From NCBI GenBank assembly GCA_027036095.1, contig JALVTA010000008.1, positions 1-14,142 on the forward strand: a stretch of 14,142 nt of DNA, given 5' to 3'. The position numbers were made by a program, and so were the translations under genes. The notes beneath the pieces were generated by a model. It was not told the origin of the DNA. It saw only the letters and a list, made by a program, of their open reading frames with translations, and searched no databases. This DNA is from Thiotrichales bacterium. GTDB lineage: Bacteria > Pseudomonadota > Gammaproteobacteria > Thiomicrospirales > Thiomicrospiraceae. Shown piece by piece: positions 1-6,231 of this stretch; the stretch's first letter is position 1; the number at the start of each line of letters is the position of its first letter.

Positions 1-105
1 GGCGTAGGCCATGGCTGCCTTGAGCCGGGGCTCGATGGTCCGTTGCTGCCAGTGATCATGCAGCAGCCGGTCACAGCGTTGTTGCCAAGGTATCAGCAGG
101 TTCAT
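1..105 (-). CDS. N-terminus of an unidentified protein, cut by window edge
   Basis: An open frame of 35 codons starts at the ATG complementary to 103-105 and leaves the window. A GGAG lies 8 bases before the ATG, and a TAAAAT -10-like element stands further upstream, so a real start is likely. The visible residues begin MNLLIPWQQRCDRLL and end IEPRLKAAMAYA. The pattern of an early WQ-R-D-LL helix followed by RL-AM-YA is reminiscent of the first helices of polyprenyl (farnesyl) diphosphate synthases, where AMRYA-type text precedes a GGKR-RP motif, but that motif would lie outside the window. The identity is a weak guess only. It is read in the same direction as the nor operon but is separated from it by about 100 bases and a hairpin, so it is probably a separate transcript. 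Confidence 0.55.
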   Translation of the reverse strand, partial: MNLLIPWQQRCDRLLHDHWQQRTIEPRLKAAMAYA

Positions 106-128
106 GGGCGTGCTCCGGGAAAGCGCTC

Positions 129-134
129 ATTTTA
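129..134 (-). promoter_or_regulatory. Possible -10 element of the left-edge gene
   Basis: On the minus strand the bases read TAAAAT, five of six matches to the sigma-70 -10 consensus, about 24 bases before the ATG at 105. No convincing -35 hexamer is present at the usual spacing (TTCATC at 18 bases is the best). The call rests on the -10 match and its position before a ribosome-binding site. Confidence 0.3.
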
Positions 135-166
135 AGCGAGCCCGGGTGACATGATGAAGGAGATGA

Positions 167-189
167 ACAGGCCGCCTGTGGCGGCCTGT
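167..189 (-). terminator. Hairpin after the nor operon, probable terminator
   Basis: A perfect 10-base-pair stem (ACAGGCCGCC with its complement) closes a 3-base loop, 19 bases beyond the stop of the 62-residue protein. On the minus strand it is followed by a pyrimidine-rich stretch (TTCATCTCC) rather than a clean run of T, so termination may be partial or Rho-assisted. It is the natural end of the five-gene minus-strand transcript. Confidence 0.5.
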
Positions 190-207
190 CGGATGGAGCC
201 CGAACGG

Positions 208-396
208 TTACAGCCAGCGCAATGCGGCGCCAGCGCCCAGTGCGAGCGTGATGGTCAGAATCACTGCCAGCGGGTTGCGCCAGCGGTTCAGGCGTTCCGA
301 TCGGCGGCTGAGCCATCGAGTGATGACAGTGGCCGGCCAGATCATGAAAAACAGCAGGGCGCTGGCGAAAACCAGAGCAAGAATGCCGTCAAGCAT
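208..396 (-). CDS. Small two-helix membrane protein (62 aa) at the end of the nor operon
   Basis: I do not recognise this protein. It begins MLDGILALVF and ends GAALRWL with a TAA stop. Two hydrophobic segments (about residues 4-25 and 42-60) flank a strongly basic loop (RWLSRRSERLNRWR, residues 27-40), which by the positive-inside rule puts the loop in the cytoplasm and both ends outside. The start at 396 is chosen because GAGG stands about 10 bases upstream and because it follows the stop of the 56-residue gene by only two bases, which suggests coupled translation. An upstream in-frame ATG at 456 would lie inside that gene and lacks support. The context, directly after norB and the 56-residue gene, suggests an accessory or assembly role for the nitric oxide reductase; this is inference only. 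Confidence 0.7.
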   Translation of the reverse strand: MLDGILALVFASALLFFMIWPATVITRWLSRRSERLNRWRNPLAVILTITLALGAGAALRWL

Positions 397-398
397 GG

Positions 399-569
399 TC
401 AGGATTCCTCCGGCGGCCGGTGCTGCAGCTTCCGCTTTTCCTGCAGGTAGATCCACACCATGGGGACAAGGATGATCAGGTGCAGGGTGATGGTCAGTGT
501 CAGTGGTCCCTGGTTGAGCCAGGCGAAAATATTGTCACAGCTGACGTCGGTGCATTTCTGAATGATCAT
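399..569 (-). CDS. Small single-helix membrane protein (56 aa) directly after norB
   Basis: This short gene runs from the ATG complementary to 567-569 to a TGA at 399-401. GGGAGAA lies 8 bases before the start, and the gene begins 18 bases after the norB stop. The protein starts MIIQKCTDVSCDNIF, has one hydrophobic segment (about residues 21-42) and ends in a basic then polar tail (QEKRKLQHRPPEES). The basic flank after the helix predicts a cytoplasmic C-terminus and a periplasmic N-terminus, which carries a C-x4-C pair (Cys6, Cys11). A histidine sits inside the helix (His30). I know no family for it. In size and topology it resembles small one-helix subunits of haem-copper oxidases such as CcoQ, but no homology can be claimed from sight. 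Its place in the operon suggests an accessory subunit or assembly factor. Confidence 0.75.
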   Translation of the reverse strand: MIIQKCTDVSCDNIFAWLNQGPLTLTITLHLIILVPMVWIYLQEKRKLQHRPPEES

Positions 570-587
570 GGTTTTGTTCTCCCTTGT

Positions 588-2060
588 TCATGCCGCGGCA
601 GGAGCCGGCTCCATTTCATGCTGGCGTTCTTCGTGCTGTCGGTTGCCAATGGTCAGCAGGTCGACAAACAGCAGCACAAAGCCGATGAAGGTAACTACAC
701 CCATGGCGAGGCGCCAGCCCTGTGCCTGCACATACCAGGGCAGGTTCTGGGCGGTGAAGTAGGCTTGCCAGCCGCCCCCCAGCTCGGCGCGTTCCACCAG
801 TGTCTGCTCGTAGCCCATGATGGTCAGCGCAACGGTCATGCCCATGATGCCGAATACCAGCAGGGCAATGGACCATTTGCTCAGGGCGGTCATGCGCATG
901 ATGCGGATGCCCGCAGCGCCCTGAATGGCCAGGTACATCATGGCGATGAGAATGGCGGCGTAGGCACCGAAAAAGGCCAGATGACCGTGGGCGGCGGTGA
1001 ACTGGGTGCCGTGAGTATAGATGTTGACCTGTGGCAGAGTGTGGAAAAAGCCCCAGATGCCGGCGCCGAGGAAGTTGCCGAAGGCGTTGATGCTCACCCA
1101 GGCCATTGCCGGTGCGTTGCGGATGGCCGAGCGGTTTTCCAGCGCTTGGGTGCGGCCCTGTTCCTTGCCCCAGTCATACAGAACATGGACGAACATGGCC
1201 ACCAGAGGCACCGGCTCCAGCGAACTGAACAGGGCGCCGATCTCCCACCAGTACTCCGGAGTGCCGATCCAGAAATAGTGATGTCCCAGACCGAGGATAC
1301 CGGAGCCGAACAGCATCAGTACCTCAATCCACAGCCACATTTCCACGATCCGGCGTTTGGCGCCGACAATTTTTATCAGTGCCCAGGCGGCGATGGCGCC
1401 GACGAACACCTCCCATGTGGCTTCCACCCACAGGTGGATGACCCACCACCAGTAGTACTGGTCCATTGAGATGTTGTCGGTGTAGAACATGCCGGCCAGA
1501 TAGAGGCCGGCCAGTGCCAGCAGATCGGCCACCAGAACGGTCATGATGCCGGTCTTGCGCTCGGCTTTCAGGTAGGCGCCGAGCACGTTGTAGTAGAACA
1601 CCAGTACCACCGCCACAATGCCGATGTCGGCCCAGCGGGGGGCCTCAATGTATTCCCGACCTTCGGTGATCAGCCAGATGGTGCTGTCCTTACCGGGGCC
1701 CACCTGCACGAACAGATAGACCAGCACCACCACGGCGACCGCCAGCGTAAGTATCCAGAAGACCAGCTCACCCAGCTTCAGGCCGGCAGCCTCGTGGCCG
1801 GTTTCATCCGGCAGCAGGTAGTAGACCGAGCCGATCATGGCGTAGAGCATCCACACCACCATGGCGTTGATGTGCACCATGCGATTGATGCTAAAGTCGA
1901 GCAGGTTGAACAGGAAATCAGGCCAGAGGAACTGAATGGCCGCCAGCAGGCCGAACAGCAGCTGGGCACCAAACAGCACCAGTGCCACGGCGAAATACTT
2001 CATGGCCAGCCGCTTGGTGGGCGACTCAAAGGCCGGGTGTGCGAGCAGTTTACTTAGCAT
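588..2060 (-). CDS. norB: Nitric oxide reductase large subunit NorB
   Basis: This is the catalytic, multi-helix inner-membrane subunit of cytochrome-c-dependent nitric oxide reductase, which reduces 2 NO to N2O at a haem b3/non-haem iron (FeB) centre. The protein is 490 residues long, against about 466 in Pseudomonas. By alignment from memory with the Pseudomonas aeruginosa enzyme, all metal ligands are present: His63 and His360 for low-spin haem b, His358 for haem b3, and His209, His260 and His261 for FeB. The characteristic glutamates are also there: Glu213 in HLWVEATWE and Glu282 in SSLEP. The text GHHYFWIG and THGTQFTAAHGH is diagnostic. The N-terminus has no fused cytochrome or quinol-binding extension, so this is cNOR rather than qNOR. 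The start overlaps norC by 11 bases and is preceded by GGGGGAGGT. The C-terminal tail is charged (HEERQHEMEP) and longer than usual. Confidence 0.95.
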   Translation of the reverse strand: MLSKLLAHPAFESPTKRLAMKYFAVALVLFGAQLLFGLLAAIQFLWPDFLFNLLDFSINRMVHINAMVVWMLYAMIGSVYYLLPDETGHEAAGLKLGELVFWILTLAVAVVVLVYLFVQVGPGKDSTIWLITEGREYIEAPRWADIGIVAVVLVFYYNVLGAYLKAERKTGIMTVLVADLLALAGLYLAGMFYTDNISMDQYYWWWVIHLWVEATWEVFVGAIAAWALIKIVGAKRRIVEMWLWIEVLMLFGSGILGLGHHYFWIGTPEYWWEIGALFSSLEPVPLVAMFVHVLYDWGKEQGRTQALENRSAIRNAPAMAWVSINAFGNFLGAGIWGFFHTLPQVNIYTHGTQFTAAHGHLAFFGAYAAILIAMMYLAIQGAAGIRIMRMTALSKWSIALLVFGIMGMTVALTIMGYEQTLVERAELGGGWQAYFTAQNLPWYVQAQGWRLAMGVVTFIGFVLLFVDLLTIGNRQHEERQHEMEPAPAAA

Positions 2061-2712
2061 AGGTCACCTCCCCCTGATGCGGCTTGGAGAAATTGCGTGG
2101 AAAACCGTTGGTATCAATGGCGCTCATGTGCTTGAGAAAGGCTACGATGGCCACCGCTTCGTCCCGTGTGATGCCCAGATTGGGCATCCGGCGGGTATGG
2201 GTGGCATATTTGGGCGGATCCATCAGGAACTTGGCCATGGCTTCCTCGGTGGAGTGGGTACGGGTGAGCGTCTGCATCAGACCGCCCTTCTGCCAGGCCG
2301 GGTCCAGCCACGCCTTGGTCAGATCCGGTGCATAGTAGGCACCATTACCCAGCAGGGTATGGCAATCCATGCAGTTTTTAGCCTGCACAGTTACTTTGCC
2401 CTTGTGCAACAGTGCCCGGGCGTCTTCCGGTGACCAGATCTTGCCGAAAAACGGCTGTTCTTCTCCTATGACAGGCACTTCATGACCCCGCTTTCGGCTC
2501 ATCTTGTATTCAATGGCATGGTTGATCACCGTTGGGGCGGGCACGCGGCGCACCTTGCCCGTTTTCAGATCTTCATCCGACCCCATCTGGATCTGGCTCA
2601 TGGTGTCAAAGGTGAGAAAGATGAGCAGAATGGCGGAGAAGCCCGTCACCCAGGCAGCGGACCGCCGCCAGAAAGATGTGCTGCTCCAGACGCTGGGATC
2701 ATGCTGACTCAT
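2050..2712 (-). CDS. norC: Nitric oxide reductase cytochrome c subunit NorC, long form
   Basis: This is the membrane-anchored c-type cytochrome that passes electrons to NorB. Residues 18-38 form one anchor helix. The haem site is CMDCH (114-118), followed by TLLGNGAYYAPDLT, the block typical of NorC, and Met176 in RRMPNLG is the likely distal ligand. The end (AFLKHMSAIDTNGFPRNF) also matches the family. At 220 residues it is well above the usual roughly 146-150. Most of the excess lies between the anchor and the haem motif (about residues 45-105, including INHAIEYK and EEQPFFGK), plus a short C-terminal tail. AGGAGG precedes the ATG at 2712, and the start overlaps the upstream membrane gene by 14 bases. 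Its stop overlaps norB. Confidence 0.93.
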   Translation of the reverse strand: MSQHDPSVWSSTSFWRRSAAWVTGFSAILLIFLTFDTMSQIQMGSDEDLKTGKVRRVPAPTVINHAIEYKMSRKRGHEVPVIGEEQPFFGKIWSPEDARALLHKGKVTVQAKNCMDCHTLLGNGAYYAPDLTKAWLDPAWQKGGLMQTLTRTHSTEEAMAKFLMDPPKYATHTRRMPNLGITRDEAVAIVAFLKHMSAIDTNGFPRNFSKPHQGEVTYAK

Positions 2713-3040
2713 GGGATTCCTCCTCGTGGTGACGTTTTTCGGACTGGTCGATCAGCTGGAAATAGAGGTGGGGCACGAACAGGTAGGCGATCATGGTGAT
2801 GGCCAGCACCTTGTAGGTGAAGGCATTGGCCTGAATGAGCTCGCTCAGCGCATACAGACACCACGCCTGCGCCCCCCACATGACATAACCCAAGGGAAGG
2901 GTGAGGTTGCGGTAGAACCCCATCTTGCCGGCGGTGATCAGTGCGGCATAGAGCGCACCGAACACCAGTACGAAACTGGCATAGAGAAAGATGGGCAGAA
3001 ATTGATCGGGCTGAATGGTCGGCCAGGCGATATAGGTCAT
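2699..3040 (-). CDS. Three-helix membrane protein (113 aa), first gene of the nor operon
   Basis: This protein is not recognised with confidence. It begins MTYIAWPTIQPDQFLP, shows three hydrophobic segments (about residues 15-37, 46-67 and 73-97) and ends in a polar His/Glu-rich tail (EKRHHEEESHESA). The start at 3040 is chosen because GGAGGT stands 8 bases upstream and because the putative promoter and Fnr-type box lie just beyond; a longer open frame to 3232 would run through that control region and the neighbouring terminator. It overlaps norC by 14 bases and is therefore co-translated with it. Small membrane genes beside norCB are known in other bacteria (for example norH in Thermus), but I cannot tell whether this is related. 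A role as a NOR subunit or assembly factor is inferred from context. Confidence 0.8.
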   Translation of the reverse strand: MTYIAWPTIQPDQFLPIFLYASFVLVFGALYAALITAGKMGFYRNLTLPLGYVMWGAQAWCLYALSELIQANAFTYKVLAITMIAYLFVPHLYFQLIDQSEKRHHEEESHESA

Positions 3041-3060
3041 TGATTGATACCTCCAGTGCG

Positions 3061-3069
3061 AAACTAGCA
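3061..3069 (-). promoter_or_regulatory. Extended -10 of the nor operon promoter
   Basis: On the minus strand the bases read TGCTAGTTT, an extended -10 (TGn plus TAnnnT). It predicts a transcription start near 3054, giving a leader of about 14 bases that opens with the GGAGGT ribosome-binding site of the first gene. There is no good -35; the Fnr-type box takes its place, as expected for an activator-dependent class II promoter. Confidence 0.55.
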
Positions 3070-3088
3070 CTGCAGGTAGCGGGCAGGC

Positions 3089-3102
3089 TTGATCCAGGTC
3101 AA
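3089..3102 (-). promoter_or_regulatory. Crp/Fnr-family operator (FNR/ANR/DNR/NnrR type) for the nor operon
   Basis: The 14 bases read TTGATCCAGGTCAA on the plus strand (TTGACCTGGATCAA on the minus strand), which fits the TTGAY-N4-RTCAA palindrome recognised by FNR, ANR and the NO sensors DNR and NnrR. The centre lies between 3095 and 3096, which is -41.5 relative to the start predicted by the extended -10 at 3061-3069. That is the standard position for class II activation. Which regulator binds cannot be decided from the site because the family shares this motif. Confidence 0.75.
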
Positions 3103-3140
3103 GAAGTGCGCAGTTGAGCGCAAAATTTGAACGGGGTATA

Positions 3141-3166
3141 AAAAACCGCGGCAAAAGCCGCGGTTT
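3141..3166 (-). terminator. Intrinsic terminator of the 2-Cys peroxiredoxin gene
   Basis: A stem of ten pairs (AAACCGCGGC with its complement) encloses a 4-base loop. On the minus strand it is followed by a T-rich run ending in TATA, about 30 bases after the peroxiredoxin stop. It also insulates the nor promoter from read-through. Confidence 0.85.
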
Positions 3167-3194
3167 CATAAAGGGAGGTAATGATGCAGCTGGT

Positions 3195-3797
3195 TTACAG
3201 CTCGTCAGCGTGCTTGGCCAGGTAGTCGGCAACCCCTTCGGGTGTGGCCTTCATGCCTTCCTTGCCCTTCTGCCAGCCGGCGGGACACACTTCACCATGC
3301 TGCTCGAAGAACTGCAGCGCCTCCACCATGCGGATGGTTTCATCCACATTGCGACCCAGCGGCAGGTCGTTGATCACTTCGTGACGCACGATGCCTTCAC
3401 GGTCGATCAGGAAGGTGGCGCGCAGCGCCACGTTTTCGGGATGACGCACGCCGTAGGCGTCCATGATGTTGCCGCCCACATCGGCCACCAGCGGGAAGCG
3501 CACCGGGCCCAGACCGCCTTCGTTGACCGGGGTGTTGCGGTAGGCGTTGTGGGTGAACTGGGAGTCGATGGAGATGCCCACCACCTTGGTGTTCAGTTCC
3601 TTGAAGCGGTCAATGCGGTGGTCGAACGCCAGAATCTCGGACGGGCACACGAAGGTGAAGTCCAGCGGATAGAAGAAGACGACGCCGTAGGAGCCGTCCA
3701 GATACTCGCGCAGGTTGAAGTTTTCGACGATGGTGCCGTCTTCCAGCACGGCAGCGGCCGTAAAGTCAGGGGCCGGTTTGGTGACCAGAACACTCAT
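3195..3797 (-). CDS. Typical 2-Cys peroxiredoxin (AhpC/Prx1 type)
   Basis: This is a cytoplasmic thiol peroxidase that reduces hydrogen peroxide, organic hydroperoxides and probably peroxynitrite. The 200-residue protein has the peroxidatic cysteine Cys51 in DFTFVCPSE and the resolving cysteine Cys171 in GEVCPAGW, the hallmark pair of the typical 2-Cys group. A GGLGP motif stands at 94-98, but the C-terminal helix has YL (192-193) where over-oxidation-sensitive enzymes carry YF, so its sensitivity is uncertain. AAGGAGA precedes the ATG at 3797. The gene has its own terminator and lies 113 bases after the dehydrogenase gene, a gap long enough for its own promoter. No dedicated reductase (AhpF) is next to it, so thioredoxin or a distant partner probably recycles it. 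Position beside the nor operon may reflect nitrosative or peroxide defence, but it is a separate transcript. Confidence 0.93.
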   Translation of the reverse strand: MSVLVTKPAPDFTAAAVLEDGTIVENFNLREYLDGSYGVVFFYPLDFTFVCPSEILAFDHRIDRFKELNTKVVGISIDSQFTHNAYRNTPVNEGGLGPVRFPLVADVGGNIMDAYGVRHPENVALRATFLIDREGIVRHEVINDLPLGRNVDETIRMVEALQFFEQHGEVCPAGWQKGKEGMKATPEGVADYLAKHADEL

Positions 3798-3870
3798 GGT
3801 TGCTTCTCCTTTTCAGGGTTGAGGATGGCAACAGTTTAGTCAAATCGGAATGCATCATCAATGCATGAAT

Positions 3871-3887
3871 GATTGGTAATTTCAATC
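3871..3887 (-). promoter_or_regulatory. Possible LysR-type operator upstream of the peroxiredoxin gene
   Basis: A 17-base inverted repeat, GATTG-N7-CAATC, has the ATTG-N7-CAAT form often bound by LysR-type regulators and lies about 75 bases before the peroxiredoxin start. A TTGAAA hexamer that could serve as -35 overlaps it on the minus strand. OxyR is the obvious candidate for a peroxidase gene, but its usual second half-site pair is not clearly present. Confidence 0.3.
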
Positions 3888-3910
3888 GTGAGAGTCGGTC
3901 ATGCCGGTCA

Positions 3911-4783
3911 TCAGCGCCGGCCGTTGCCGCCGGCCTCAAGCAGGGCGCGGTCCAGCAGTGCCGTAGGCAGCAGACGTTTGAGCCATGCGAACAGGTGGGT
4001 AGGCAGGGTGACCGGGTAGCGCGCACGGGGTCGGCGGCTTTCCAGTGATCGCAGCAGGGCGCGGGTGACCGCTTCCGGGCCGAGGGTGAAGGGAGCGGCG
4101 GGGCCTTCCTTCTTCAGGCGCTGGATCATGGCCTCGTACTGGGCATGGTGGGCGCTTTGGGCCGGGTCGATCCAGCGGCGGAAGGCGGCGTAGGCGTTCT
4201 CGCGGAAGCGGGAGGTGATGGGGCCCGGTTCGATCAGTACCACATCAATGGGGGTGTTCCACAGCTCCAGCCGCAGGGTGTCCGCAAGCCCTTCCAGAGC
4301 GAACTTTGACGCATTGTAGGCGCCGCGGTAGGCCATGGCGGCGAAGCCCAGCACGGAACTGTTGTAGACGATGCGTCCACCCTTGCCGTGTTCCCTCAGG
4401 TGAGCGATGAAGCGGTTGGTCAGCGCCTGGGTGCCGAAGACGTTGGTCTCGAACTGGGCACGCAGAGCATCGCGGGACAGGTCTTCCACCGCACCGGGCA
4501 GGCCGAAGGCGCCATTGTTGAACAGGCCGCGCAGCTGACCGGTTTCGCTCAGATCAATGGCCACCTGCAGGCCGGTATCAATGCTGGCGGAATCGTCCAG
4601 ATCCAGCTGTACGCACTTGATGCCCTCCTGCTGCAGGGCGGTGATGTCTTCCGCCTTGCGCACGCTGGCGATCACGTCATACCCCATCTGCGACAGTGCC
4701 AGCGCCGCATGGCGCCCGATACCGCTGGAGCAGCCGGTGATCAGCACTGAATCCGGCGGCAGAACGGGGTCGCTGCGGCGCAT
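3911..4783 (-). CDS. Short-chain dehydrogenase/reductase, YbbO-like
   Basis: This is an NAD(P)-dependent oxidoreductase of the classical short-chain family, 290 residues. The Rossmann-fold cofactor motif TGCSSGIG is at 16-23, the catalytic tetrad is Asn114, Ser143, Tyr156 and Lys160 (YNASK), and IEPGPI follows at 184-189. The stretches IEPGPI, FTLGPEAV and RYPVTL and the basic hydrophobic C-terminus (WLKRLLP) resemble E. coli YbbO, an NADP-dependent aldehyde reductase. The usual NNAG motif reads NNGA (89-92), an apparent swap that may shift cofactor contacts. The start at 4783 is chosen because GGAGG lies 7 bases upstream and because it overlaps the stop of the PhoH-type gene by one base (TGATG), indicating coupling. 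A further in-frame ATG at 4804 lies before that ribosome-binding site. The natural substrate is unknown. Confidence 0.88.
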   Translation of the reverse strand: MRRSDPVLPPDSVLITGCSSGIGRHAALALSQMGYDVIASVRKAEDITALQQEGIKCVQLDLDDSASIDTGLQVAIDLSETGQLRGLFNNGAFGLPGAVEDLSRDALRAQFETNVFGTQALTNRFIAHLREHGKGGRIVYNSSVLGFAAMAYRGAYNASKFALEGLADTLRLELWNTPIDVVLIEPGPITSRFRENAYAAFRRWIDPAQSAHHAQYEAMIQRLKKEGPAAPFTLGPEAVTRALLRSLESRRPRARYPVTLPTHLFAWLKRLLPTALLDRALLEAGGNGRR

Positions 4784-6201
4784 CACAGCACCTCCGCCGC
4801 CCACTGGGCGAGGCGGGAGCGTTCGCCCTTCTGCAAAGTCACATGCCCGCTGTGGTTCCAGCGCTTGGCCCGATCCACCACATAGGTCAGGCCACTGGTG
4901 GTTTCGGTCAGATAGGGGGTGTCGATCTGCGCCAGATTGCCCAGACAGACCATTTTGGTGCCGGGGCCTGCGCGGGTGATGAGGGTTTTCATCTGCTTGG
5001 GCGTGAGGTTCTGGGCTTCGTCAATGATGACGAACTTGTTGACGAACGTGCGCCCGCGCATGAAGTTCATGGACTTGATCTTGATGCGTTCATGCAGCAG
5101 GTCCTGAGTCGCCTGCCGCTGCCAGGCGTTCTGGCCTTTGGTGGTGGTGCCGGTGAGCACTTCCAGGTTGTCCAGCAGGGCACCCATCCACGGGGTCATC
5201 TTTTCCTCTTCCGTGCCGGGCAGGAAGCCGATGTCCTCGGCGATGGGGATGGTCGCGCGGGTCATGATGATTTCTGCGTAGCGATTTTCCTCCAGCGTCT
5301 GCTCCAGCGCGGCGGCCAGCGTCAGCAGCGTCTTGCCGGTGCCTGCCTGACCCACCAGGGTGACAAAGTCGATCTCCGGGTCCATGAGGTGGTTGAGGGC
5401 CATGTTCTGCTCAGGGTTGCGGGCGTGGATGCCCCACACCGCCTGCTCGGTGTAGTCGCGCGGATATTCCAGCGTGACCGTCCTGTCCTCCACCTGCCGC
5501 ACGATGGCGGTAAAGCCGGCTTCGTTGGTGCTGACGAGGAATTCGTTGGGATACCAGTCCGGTTTTTCGTCCAGGGTCAGCCGGTAGAAGGTGCGCCCGT
5601 CCTCCTGCCACGAGGTCATGCGGTCGGCGTGCTCTTCGTAGAAGTGTTCAGGCAGCTGCGTCCAGCCGGTGTAGAGCAGGTCAGTGTCCTCCAGCACCCG
5701 GTCGTTGTAGTAGTCCTCCGAGTGCAGACCCACCGCGGCGGCCTTGATGCGCATGTTGATGTCCTTGGTGACGAGCGTCACGTCCCGGTTGGGGAAGCGG
5801 TGCTTGAGGGCCAGCCCCGATTCGATGATGTGGGTATCCGCCTTGTGGCCGCTCAGACCGCCGACGCCATCGTGCGTTACGGGAGGCTCGGTTTCGAAGA
5901 ACAGTTTCCCCAGACGCTGGCCCTGATGATCATGGGGCAGGGGGCCGGTGTATTTGCTCAGCGGAATGCCGTGCTGAATCTCCTCGAAGGATTCGCCGCT
6001 GATGAGCACATCAAGAATGCGGTTGGCCTCACGGGCGTTGCGCGCGACTTCCGAGACGCCCTTCTTGTGGTTGTCCAGCTCCTCGAGCACGGTCATGGGC
6101 AGGAAGATGTCGTGCTCATCGAAGTTGAACAATGCCATGGGGTCATGGATGAGCACGTTGGTGTCGAGAATGAAGATGCGTTTGGGGCTGTGGCGTTTCA
6201 T
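4783..6201 (-). CDS. PIN-domain/PhoH-type ATPase (PhoH2 family)
   Basis: This 472-residue cytoplasmic protein fuses an N-terminal PIN ribonuclease domain (about 8-150) to a C-terminal PhoH P-loop ATPase (about 260-470). Acidic residues expected in the PIN active site are visible: Asp13 in LDTNVL, Glu40, Asp122 in ADTHII and Asp147 in TKDIN. The ATPase has a Walker A GQAGTGKT (284-291) and a Walker B VIIDEAQN (391-398). Mycobacterial PhoH2 proteins with this layout unwind and cleave RNA, so an RNA-processing role is likely but not shown here. The gene starts 30 bases after bcp and overlaps the dehydrogenase gene by one base, so the three form an operon. The ribosome-binding site (GGGA) is weak, in keeping with translation in a run of genes. 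No antitoxin-like gene precedes it. Confidence 0.92.
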   Translation of the reverse strand: MKRHSPKRIFILDTNVLIHDPMALFNFDEHDIFLPMTVLEELDNHKKGVSEVARNAREANRILDVLISGESFEEIQHGIPLSKYTGPLPHDHQGQRLGKLFFETEPPVTHDGVGGLSGHKADTHIIESGLALKHRFPNRDVTLVTKDINMRIKAAAVGLHSEDYYNDRVLEDTDLLYTGWTQLPEHFYEEHADRMTSWQEDGRTFYRLTLDEKPDWYPNEFLVSTNEAGFTAIVRQVEDRTVTLEYPRDYTEQAVWGIHARNPEQNMALNHLMDPEIDFVTLVGQAGTGKTLLTLAAALEQTLEENRYAEIIMTRATIPIAEDIGFLPGTEEEKMTPWMGALLDNLEVLTGTTTKGQNAWQRQATQDLLHERIKIKSMNFMRGRTFVNKFVIIDEAQNLTPKQMKTLITRAGPGTKMVCLGNLAQIDTPYLTETTSGLTYVVDRAKRWNHSGHVTLQKGERSRLAQWAAEVL

Positions 6202-6231
6202 GCGGTTTTTCCCGGTGATGATGGGGGTGGA

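Noticed and set aside
397..456. Earlier start of the 62-residue protein at 456
   Set aside because: It lies inside the 56-residue gene and adds an Ala/Gly-rich segment; GAGG and the tight junction favour the ATG at 396.
3041..3232. N-terminal extension of the 113-residue membrane protein to an ATG at 3232
   Set aside because: It would cover the Fnr-type box, the -10 and the neighbouring terminator and run into the peroxiredoxin gene; the ATG at 3040 has a strong ribosome-binding site.
4784..4804. Earlier start of the short-chain dehydrogenase at 4804
   Set aside because: The GGAGG ribosome-binding site lies inside this extension and points to the ATG at 4783.
4783..6201. PIN-domain gene as the toxin of a toxin-antitoxin pair
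   Set aside because: The PIN domain is fused to a PhoH ATPase and the upstream gene is bcp, not a small antitoxin.
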